DNA of 64,000 bases, from NCBI GenBank assembly GCA_027625915.1, contig JANTQA010000070.1, positions 9,491,001-9,555,000 of the forward strand, read 5' to 3'. Below are positions 55,701 through 64,000 of this stretch, piece after piece. The stretch comes from Anaeramoeba flamelloides. Taxonomy: Eukaryota; Metamonada; Anaeramoebidae. The notes below the pieces were generated by a model, which worked only from the letters and a program-made list of their open reading frames with translations, did no database searches and was not told the DNA's origin. The position numbers and the translations under genes are program-made. How positions within the stretch are numbered: position 1 is the stretch's first letter; every line of letters begins with the position of its first letter.

Positions 55701-58013
55701 TACATCCATTGTTTGCTCTCGCCCGTGACAAGAACCATTTACCACCCAGACGACGATCTTTTACTAAAATATTTGAAAGATGACGGACAATACATCGAAC
55801 CACAGTTTTATATCCCAATTATCCCAATGATCTTAGTCAATGGCTGTGAAGGGATTGGCACGGGATATTCAACAAAGATCCCCAACTACAACCCAAGAGA
55901 AATTGTCGAAAATTTGAAAAGAAAAATGGACGAAAAGGATTTCAAACCCATGGAGCCCTGGTACAAGGGGTTTGTTGGAGACATTTTTGAATTAAACGAA
56001 CAAAATTATTTGGATCACTTGGGCGAGGCCAAAAGGAATTCCAAAAGGAAACCGAAATTCCAAAAGCCCAAAGTGGGTACAAAATACTTGTGTAATGGGA
56101 AATGGGAAAAGATCGATGAAACCACCATTAGAGTGACGGAATTGCCTATCAACTCCAAATACAGTTGGACAGACACCTATAAGGAATTTTTAACAACCAT
56201 CTTAACAACCAATACCAACGCCAAGGAAAAAATTATCGAAGATTTCACAGAATACCACACAGATACCACAGTTGACTTTAAGATCTTTTTAAAGGCAGAC
56301 ATGATGAAGGAATGCGAAAAAAAGGGAATTGCAAATGTTTTTAAATTGAATTCCCAAATAAACACCACAAATATGCATGCCTTTAATCAAGAGTCTCAAA
56401 TAATCCAATACAGTGACCCCCTCGAGATCTTGAATAATTTTTATCACGTTAGATTGGATTTCTATATTAAAAGAAAGCAATTTTTGCTTGACGGATTAAC
56501 CAGAGAATACAATAAGCTTTCTAATAAGGCCAGGTTTATTAAAATGATCATCGATGGTGATTTGGTCATTAAAAAAAAGAAAAGAAAGGCTTTGTTAAAG
56601 GAATTGAAGGAATTGAAATTCACCCCTTTCCCCACACAGAAGAAAAAGAATAGACTTGAAAACAACAATGAAGAAGAACAAAATGACGACGAAAACAAAG
56701 AAAATGCATCTGATTATGATTACTTGTTAAAAATGCCTCTTTGGAATTTGACCTGGGAAAAATATCAAAAAATTCTTCAAGACAGAGAAATTAAAAAACA
56801 AGCCAAAGAAGAATTAGAAGCCACAGAACCCTTGGATATCTGGAGAACCGATTTAGATGACTTTGTCGAAACATTAGATAAATTTGAAACAAAGCAATCA
56901 GAAGAATTGAAAAATATCCCAAATAACAATAACAAGAAAAAAACCAGAGGAAGAGGTAGAGGAAGAGGAAAAGGTAAAGCAAAAGCCACTACCACCACCA
57001 CTAAAAGCAAAGGAAGAGGAAGGGGAAGAGGAAGAGGAAGAGGAAGAGGGAAAACCAAAAAGGAAGAAACCAAAAAAGATATCAAAATTGAAATCAAAAA
57101 GGAGCCCAAGACAAAGATCAAAACAGAACCAAAGATCAAAAAAGAAACAAAAATTAAAAAAGAAGATAAATCAAGAAAAAGAAAAAGTGACGAATTTGAA
57201 TTCCATCTTGATAAATCTGATTCTAATGAGTCCGATTCTGCATCTAGCAACGAAAGCTCGAGTTCTAGCGAAAGTGAAGCTGAACCAGTTGCAAAAAAAA
57301 GTATGTTTGATGAATTTGAATTCGAATTAGCAAATATAACAAATACTTCAAAAAATAAAAAGACAAAAAAAGGAAGCAAGAAAGAAAAGAAACAAGATCA
57401 AAAAACCAAAAAAAATGATAAAAAACAAAAACAAAAGAAAAAAATTATTACCAGTCCTTCAAGTAAATCAGAATCAGAATCAGAACATGAAGTAGAAAAG
57501 ATGAAAATTGAAAAAAAAGTGAAAAAAGAAGCGAAAAAACCTTCGCCTATTAAAACAAAAACAAAAAGAAATTTAAGATCTAAAAAAAAGGTAATTGAAA
57601 CATCCTCTTCAGAGGAGGAGGAGGAAGAAAAACCAAAAACTAAAGTTACAAAAAAAACTAAAGTTACAAAAACTAAAACTCAAAAAAAAAATTCATTAAA
57701 GCATTTGAAAAATTTTAAACACATTGAAGATTCAGAATCTGATGAAGACTTTGAATTAAAATCAGAGAAGGCCTCAGAAAAATCTGAAGTATCAGAGCTA
57801 TCAGAAAATTCCGAAGAATCTGAAGAATCAGATAATTCAGAAGAATCAGATAATTCAGAAGAATCAGATAATTCAGAAGAATCAGACGATTACATTGATG
57901 ATGAAAATTCAAGCTCAGATTATTCTGATGAAGATGAAGAAACTTCAGAAGAAGAATCTGATGATGATGATGATGCATATGTAATAACATCAGAAGATGA
58001 ATATTCAGATTAA
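52750..58013 (+). CDS. TOP2: DNA topoisomerase II
   Basis: ATP-driven enzyme that passes one DNA duplex through a break in another; needed to untangle and condense chromosomes. Exons 52750-53061, 53206-53565 and 53802-58013, both introns phase 0 (144 and 236 bp), giving 1627 residues. The N-terminal 100 residues are a charged, Ser/Lys-rich extension. ATPase domain: EILVNAADHKQRD, NGKGIP and GRNGYGAKL (the last straddles into exon 3), with QTK at 442-444. TOPRIM: EGDSAK (Glu 527), PLRGKLLN and DQDLDGSHIKG (Asp 605, 607, 609). Winged helix with the cleavage tyrosine at 858 in AAASRYIHCLLS; animals have SPRYIF there. The C-terminal 450 residues are disordered: Arg-Gly repeats, Lys-rich blocks, Ser-Asp-Glu runs. 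Animal enzymes are about 1530 residues. Context gives no functional clue. Confidence 0.97.
56945..57054 (+). repeat. GGAAGA repeat coding for Arg-Gly, with a purine tract
   Basis: Within topoisomerase II, tandem GGAAGA-type units encode two Arg-Gly runs separated by a Thr/Lys linker. The second ends in 46 uninterrupted purines at 57009-57054, a length and mirror character that could form a triplex. Confidence 0.85.
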
Positions 58014-59826
58014 TATTTTTTTTAATAAAACTAATATTTTTATTTTATTAATATTATTTATTTTTCATTTTTTTTTAAAAAAATAAACATTTTAAAGCGG
58101 TGTAGTATCAATATAAAAGGAAAAAATGGCCATTGCGAACATTTTTTTTCAATTTTCCATTTGCAATTTGCCAGTTTTATTTTTATTTTTATTTTTTTTC
58201 ATAAATGAGAATTTGTAAAAATGAAAAAAGAAAATTTTTGCGAGATAAAAATGAAAAAGAAAAGAAGATTTTAAATAAAAAAATAAAGATCAATAAAAAT
58301 TTGGAATAATTTTAAAGGGAATAAGATAGTGTTGATATCTCGCAGCCATTTCCAAAAAAATTTGTTTTTCTTTAATCTGTTGAATAAATCTTGCTTTTTG
58401 TTTTTGTTTTTTTGAAAAATATTTTTTTTTGATAAGCAATTGATTGAGATTTTTTTATTGAAAGAACTCGAGTTGATAAATAAGTTTGTGTAATTCTATT
58501 CAATTTCCAAAAAAAAAAATGTTCTTTAATTTTTCATTTATAAACTAAAAAAATTTTTTTTTCTTTTCTTTTCTTTTCTCTTCTTTTCTTTACTTTGCAA
58601 TTTAACCATTCTATTCTTTTCTATTCTATTCTGATTTCACCTTTCTGTTCTATTCTATTCTATTCTATTCTTTTCTTTTCTTTTCTTTTCTTTACTTTTT
58701 TTTTTTCTTTTCTTTTCTTTTCTTATCCAAAAATTTTGAAAAAATGTCAAAGTGTGTTTTATTGTGTTTGAAAAATTTTTTCCATTAGTAGATCTTGCAA
58801 TGATGAGTGGTTTCCATTTTTCATTCTCTGAATTTTTGACCAACCTAAACTTGTATCATAGATTATTGTTTTTTCATGTTGGAAAAATAATTAAAAAAAA
58901 AATGAATTTTCAAAATGGCCAATTTCCGCTTTTATACTCAAACTACTGCTTTAAAGAAATAATTAAACCCTTTTTTTATTTATCATTAATTTTTATTTTT
59001 TTAAATTTGGTAACCATTTTTGATAATTTTACAAATTGTAAGAAAAACTTCAAATAGAGCGATTTTTTTTTTTTTTTATTTTCTTGGAAATAATTTATCC
59101 CTTTGATTTAAAAAAGATTTATAGTTATTTCAAAGATTTTGTTTTACAATATATTTTTTGAATTGAAATTGTTGTTAATAGACATTTATTATGAAAACAG
59201 ATTATTTTTTTTTTTTTTTGAGATATATTATATCATTAATAAAATTTTAAATAAGCGAGGAAGTAACATTTCTAAACCCGCTCCCCTTTGTTTTTTGTTT
59301 TTCTCTTTTACACCCTTTCCAACCCCAGCATGAAAATTCATAGAACAAGGAAATTATTTTTCTATTACAAAACTTATACATGATATACAAATAATAAAAT
59401 TGCTTTGAAAGTTTTGGATAAATCATAAATATTAAAAACGAAGAACAATAATCTAAATATATCAATTTTTAGTTTTTTGAGATTTGGCAAACAAATAAAT
59501 AAATAACAGGTATTAATATCGCACTCCAATTTCTAAAATTAGAAAAACTCTAGTTTAAGCAATTTAAAAACAATGATCAAAAAATAGTTGCAATTTTATA
59601 CTAAAATTTCGATTATATTAAATCCATTTTTTTTATATTTAAAAATAAAATTTTCTTTAATGATAAAATAACAATTTGAAAATTTTTATAAAATAACTTC
59701 TAATGACTTTTTGAATTTTAACATAATTTGGACAATTCTTGTTGTTTTTGAATTTAAACCACTTAAAAAAAATTCAAGTAGAAGGCATTTTAAAGTGTAA
59801 TTTACTCTTCTTCAATAATCATAAAA

Positions 59827-59857
<31 letters not shown>

Positions 59858-61786
59858 TTCACATTTAAAAGAAATATTGGTATTTTTTTGAAAACAAGTA
59901 GATTCTTTATATGATAGTTATTTTAAAAATAAGTTGTTTTATTTTTTAAAGTTTATTATCTAAAATTTCGTTCACTGCAAATTATATTTCTTTCTTCTTC
60001 AAGGTAAATAATTTTTTTTGAAATAATTTTACAAACATGTGTTGGATTATAAATTCTTGATAAATAAATAAAAGTATCAAAAATTTCTAAAAAAATAATT
60101 AATTTTTGGTAATAATATTTAAAGTAAATCCCGTTTTATATTTTTTAGTTTTTTAATTCTTTTTTTAATTTCAAGATGTAGTGAAGTTTTTTTTTAATTT
60201 TTCGAGAAAGGTATAAAATAGATAGTTTTAAGTTTAATATTGCTTTAATTATATTAAGTCTAGGGAAATATTGGGGCTTTTGGATATATTGTGATTTGTA
60301 TTTTATATCTAGGTTTTGTTGTAAATTGTGATTTTATAATCTTTAATCATGATTTTAAAACTTTTAATTAAGAGAGGCTGCCAAATCATAACTGTTGTGT
60401 TATTTTCCAATTAAGAAAAAAAAAATTATTCTTAGAGATTCCCAATATTTTATCCTTGGATTATCTAAATCGCCAAAAAAACCAAGATCTTCACAAAATC
60501 ATTTGATCTTGATAATTTTAAGTTTTATTAATTTGAATCTCTTTATTTTTGAAACTTTGAGATAAAATTTATATTTTTTAATTAGAAATGAACTGTAATA
60601 TAATTTTATTAAATATTTTTCCCCTTTTGTTTGTATTTTGAAATAAAGAACTAATATCAAAATTGTTTTGTTCATACCAATTATCAGTAATTATTTAAAA
60701 GTGAGGTTTTGACTCAATAAAAATTAAAATTTTTTTTGCAAATTTTTCAATTTTCTATTTTTGGATACTAAAATTCTAATACAAAGGATCAGTTCTTTTT
60801 TCTGAAAATTGAAATTGAAAATTGAACAAATGGATACTTTGAAAAAAGATAACTCCTTTCTCTAAAGTTGGTAAAGGAGCTTGTTTACAAGTTTAATGGA
60901 TTCTTTCTAAAGATTCTAGTTATTCACCTTGAATTTGCTCCATACTCAAGGAGTGAATTGGTACTAAAATTGTAGGTGAAATATCCAATCTTTTGATTGA
61001 CAAAAAATTCAAATTTAACAAAAAATAAAGTTAAAAATAATTCTCTCTTCGTAAAAAAATACTTTTGATCCTCATTCCTAAATTATCTAAAGGGTTGAAT
61101 TTCTTCAATTTGAAAGAAATTGTTTTCTTTACGAACAAAACCAATTTAATTTGAATTAATCTAGTTTTTGGTTGTTTTGTTACTCTCTAATATTTGATAG
61201 AGTGAAGATTTTGTCACACTCTTGAGATAAAAATAGCTCATTTGAGAAATCAAAAAACGAAAAAAAAAATCTTCGAGATCTGAAAAAGAGCCAAAGAAAA
61301 ACACTTCAAAACAAAACTCAATTGTTTCCAAAATTAGAATTCACAACCATTCAAATTGGAAATTGAGTGTTTCTCTTTGGCAGTTTTTTTCTAAAAATGT
61401 CATAGCTGTTGATTGTTGATTTTAGTAGTTAAATCGAGCTTCATAGGTTGGTCCGTTTTTAATTGGTATTAAGTACCTCAATAAAAATTACAAAATATTT
61501 TTTGTTCCATTTCAGATAATTCTTTTGCTTGCAAGTGAGTCGGCCCTTTGTGAACTGCAAAAAAACTTGATCACAAAAAAATGTCTATTAGCGAATATTT
61601 GTGAAAACACTTTTGATTAGAATAAAGAAAATGTTTTTCGTCAATTCCAACTTGAAATTTCCTCACTCTTTTTGGAAATGTTAAGAATAAGAAAAGCTAA
61701 TAAGTTTTTTCAACAACTAAAAAAATATTCAAATGGAGAATCATTTTTTTTAATTTGGTTACTTTTGCTTAACTTGCAATCAAAAG
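58014..61786. other. gene-free spacer with microsatellites and old repeats
   Basis: Pyrimidine-rich pentamer repeats (TTTTC and TTCTA types) occupy 58561-58728, and a TA run lies at 59828-59855. The segment 60390-60600 matches 49880-50100, and 60930-60960 resembles 20695-20725. A frame at 61678-61908 overlaps the start of the next gene in another phase and is not supported. Confidence 0.6.
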
Positions 61787-62392
61787 ATGAAACAAAACCA
61801 TTTGAAGAAATTACAAAAAAAGTTACCCAAATACACAACAAAAAGGGAAATTCTCAGACTTTTGGAAGAAAGAAAAAAACAATTAAAAAAAACACAACTC
61901 CAACATAAATCTTTAAAAAAACAATCCCACAAGATTATGAAACAATTCAAATCAAAGAACTCCAACAAAGAAAAAAAGTTTCGAATCTATTTTGAGAAAA
62001 TTGAACAATTAAACGATCTTAAATTGACACTCACATTCTTGAATTCAAAGAAAAAAAACAAACTTGAACAAAAAAAATTAACAAAAAAAGCAATTGAAGA
62101 AATGAAAACCAGACTCAAGAAATTGAATGAAAAAAATATAAAACAGAACATTGAAGAGCTACAAAAAATGAAAAAACAATTAAACCACCAAAGTAAAGAA
62201 GAATCAAAGATTTTAAAAGAAGAAATTGACTCTTTGGATCAATTATTCAAAAAAAATAAAAAGTTAAAAAGTGTTCTTCGTTCAGAAATAAGTAAGAAAC
62301 TTTTTCTCTTTTTTTTTATTTTTATTTTTTTTTTATTCTCAATTTTAGACCAAGAAAAAAATAGTTTCACACTTCTTCAACAAAGTGTTTAA
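61787..62392 (+). CDS. coiled-coil protein, unknown function
   Basis: From ATG at 61787 the frame gives a Lys/Glu/Leu-rich protein that is almost entirely heptad-like (REILRLLEERKKQLKK, EEMKTRLKKLNEKN, LKEEIDSLDQLFKKNKKL). A 57-bp candidate intron at 62292-62348 (GTAAGA...TTTAG) has no stop and is a multiple of three. Spliced, the protein is 182 residues and ends NQEKNSFTLLQQSV; retained, it adds 19 hydrophobic residues rich in Phe. Not recognised. An alternative upstream exon from 61678 would need a 29-bp intron and is unlikely. It may once have been the front part of the LisH region downstream. Confidence 0.6.
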   Translation: MKQNHLKKLQKKLPKYTTKREILRLLEERKKQLKKTQLQHKSLKKQSHKIMKQFKSKNSNKEKKFRIYFEKIEQLNDLKLTLTFLNSKKKNKLEQKKLTKKAIEEMKTRLKKLNEKNIKQNIEELQKMKKQLNHQSKEESKILKEEIDSLDQLFKKNKKLKSVLRSEISKKLFLFFFIFIFFLFSILDQEKNSFTLLQQSV

Positions 62393-62581
62393 ATGAAATA
62401 AAAGAAAAATAAAAAAAAAAAAATAAAAAAAAAAAATGAAAAGAAATTTCGGTTGTTACAGTTATTTAAAAAAACTGATTAACCAAAGGTCAATCAAAGG
62501 TGTTAACCAAACTGTTTGAGTCAAATTGTTAGAGTCAAATTGTTTGAGCCAAACTCTAAAGCAGTTGGTGAATAACTTTTT

Positions 62582-62794
62582 TCAAAATCTTTTTGTAATC
62601 ACTTTTTTCAAAACCAACTTTCTTTTAAGATTTACCTTGGGCAATTCAACAACCAAGTTTCCATCCTTTTCTGATGCCTTCAAGATTTGTTGCTGATATT
62701 TTTTCTTCTCTTGTTTACCTATATTTTTCTTCTCGGAATACAAACCAAAAACCTTTCTTTGTTTTTTTTTGACCAAACAACTCCAAAGGATCAC
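62582..62794 (-). pseudogene. minus-strand coding-like fragment
   Basis: A 70-codon minus-strand frame with ordinary, charged protein composition (KASEKDGNLVVELPKVNLKR) that ends six bases before the plus-strand LisH frame opens. CCCAAG followed by GTAAAT inside it looks like a splice donor. It has no plausible start or partner on its own strand. It could be an inverted piece of the neighbouring gene, or chance. Confidence 0.3.
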
Positions 62795-62799
62795 TAAGG

Positions 62800-63271
62800 G
62801 ACGTTTCTCGTGAAAAAAAAAAAGAATTCAAAATCATTGAAACCAAAAAACTGAAGCTAATTGAAAAATACGGAAACTCTAAAAGCAATATTTTTGAATT
62901 AGAAGACAAAGCAGACGTTTTATTAGAAAGCCTCAAAAGGGAAAATAACAGAGTTCAAGAACTAGAAAAAATTAGGGGCTTTTCGGGAAATCAGCTCAAA
63001 AGCAGCAAGGAACTTTCACAAAAAGATCAAAACAATTACGGCGCTTGGGTTTCGAAATTAATGAACGACCACCCACATTTGCTTTTGCTGAGGGAAAGGC
63101 TCCGGCCATGTTTAAAAGTCAAATCGTTTTCTCTACTTACAAACACAAGACAATACCAATCTCCAAATCTTCTTCCCAAAGACGCAGTTAGCCAACTGAT
63201 TATGCAACACTACGAATTCCAAGGAAAACCCAAAATCAGAAAATTTATTGAATTTACTACAGGAACAAAAT
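62800..63271 (+). pseudogene. LisH-domain (RasGEF-like) gene fragment
   Basis: An open plus-strand frame of about 157 codons with clearly coding composition. It starts with coiled-coil (ELEDKADVLLESLKRENN), passes HPHLLLLRERLRPCLKVKSF, and ends with a LisH motif: VSQLIMQHYEFQGKPKIRKF then IEFTTGTK, with the L-I, Y, G, F, E and T-G spacing of that dimerisation helix. LisH followed by RasGEF-N is common in amoeboid Ras exchange factors. A donor-like GTTTGT follows at 63272. No acceptor downstream restores a long frame, although codons near 63435-63475 read KYVTSDRDGVLLNN, like the start of RasGEF-N. There is no start codon upstream (an in-frame TGA near 62770). Decayed gene or incomplete model. 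Confidence 0.5.
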
Positions 63272-63306
63272 GTTTGTTTTTTACTTTTTTCTGTTTTTCG
63301 AGATAA

Positions 63307-64000
63307 ATTTTTTGGTTTCTCTTTTTTTTTAATTTTACAACCATTTTAGAAAAGTGTGTACAAAATAGTTTTCAAAACTGTCTACAAAACCATTTGACAA
63401 ACTCAAAATTAACGTCTTTTCAGAAATTGTAAATATGTAACTTCTGACAGGGATGGTGTACTTTTAAACAATTTTTCTTCTCTTTTGATTTGTAAAATAA
63501 TAATATTGCGAACTGCATTTTCCATGTGAAACCGAAGAAAAATTTGAATAATTCAAGTAAAGCCATTTTAAAAAAGAGAGTACTTTTTTTTTTATTTATG
63601 AGCTTGTCAGAATTAAAACCTTTTTAAAAGTTAGCTATTTTAATAAAGTGAAAACTTTTTTTTAATAAAAGTGCTTTCCTTTAGACTACAGCCTCTACCA
63701 CCACGCTTAAAGATTTAACCTTCACTTTTTTAAAACACAAAACTTTAAAAAAGTTTTAATTCAGAAAAAGTTTTCACTTTTTTTTTTTTTTTTTTAGTAT
63801 TGAAGAGAGGTGATTCAACAAAATTACCTCCTGTTTGCCGTTAGCTTTTCTTGAGTTTTCTGTTTATGAGTAAAGTGTTCTAGGTTTTTTTTTACTTTTG
63901 GAAATAAACAGAAAATTTATCAAAATTTTCGGTTTATTTTGAAAAATAAAAAAAACCTAACGAAAATCAATAGATTTTCGAAATAAAATAGAAAACCTCA
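63307..64000. other. tail of window with hairpins
   Basis: Apart from the possible exon remnant near 63435-63475 nothing coding is seen. Inverted repeats occur at about 63645-63790 (AAAGTGAAAACTTTTT mirrored) and 63878-63962 (CTAGGTTTTTTTTTAC...AAAAAACCTAACG around GGAAATAAAC), probably further foldback remnants. Confidence 0.5.

Noticed and set aside
58561-58728. Pyrimidine pentamer block as a telomere-like or centromere repeat
   Set aside because: The units vary (TTTTC, TTCTA, TTCTT) and the block is short, which fits a plain microsatellite.
61678-61908. Frame overlapping the start of the coiled-coil gene
   Set aside because: Joining it would need a 29-bp intron, shorter than any other here, and the other frame has far better coiled-coil composition.
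1-64000. tRNA genes, CRISPR arrays, bacterial operons or toxin-type modules
   Set aside because: No B-box with paired arms, no regularly spaced repeats and no such protein motifs were seen by eye. A tRNA covariance search was not possible.

Overview
This is a window of nuclear DNA from a very AT-rich protist, probably an amoeboid one. The evidence is eukaryotic gene content (AP-3 delta, NOG1, eL33, topoisomerase II, glutamate dehydrogenase, PP1, SH3 and LisH proteins), short AT-rich GT-AG introns of about 57-240 bp, a pol III 5S rRNA gene, and proteins padded with lysine-, histidine- and acid-rich tracts. The style recalls anaeramoebids, but no marker here proves that placement.

Layout. 1-2.2 kb: the last two exons of a PP1-type phosphatase, preceded by a dispersed repeat that carries a LINE remnant. 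2.2-6.3 kb: intergenic with more repeat copies. 6.3-10.1 kb (minus): AP-3 delta subunit, four exons. 10.1-15.1 kb: two kinds of inverted-repeat elements. 15.1-17.3 kb (minus): NOG1, one exon. 17.3-21.4 kb: foldback elements and a solitary 5S rRNA gene. 21.4-22.5 kb (plus): a multi-exon gene with Asp-Leu-Pro repeats. 25.5-26.8 kb (plus): an SH3 protein with 24 Leu-Pro-type tetrapeptide repeats. 29.6-30.0 kb (minus): ribosomal protein eL33 (L35A). 30.0-34.7 kb: several MITEs. 34.7-35.8 kb (minus): an unrecognised basic/acidic protein. 35.8-44.1 kb: gene-free, with duplicated repeats and microsatellites. 44.1-46.0 kb (minus): antenna-type glutamate dehydrogenase, three exons, with a probable organelle presequence. 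46.0-52.7 kb: gene-free and MITE-rich. 52.7-58.0 kb (plus): DNA topoisomerase II, three exons. 58.0-61.8 kb: gene-free. 61.8-63.5 kb: a coiled-coil gene and a damaged LisH, RasGEF-like region.

The genes are mostly unrelated housekeeping genes. Ribosome production is represented three times (NOG1, eL33, 5S rRNA), which probably means nothing about co-regulation because the genes are spaced by kilobases. The strongest non-genic signal is that the AT-rich spacers are largely built from at least eight families of short inverted-repeat elements. One is bounded by TTAA, two have TA/CAGT-like ends, and the others are long-arm foldbacks. No tRNA, CRISPR array or defence-type system was recognised.
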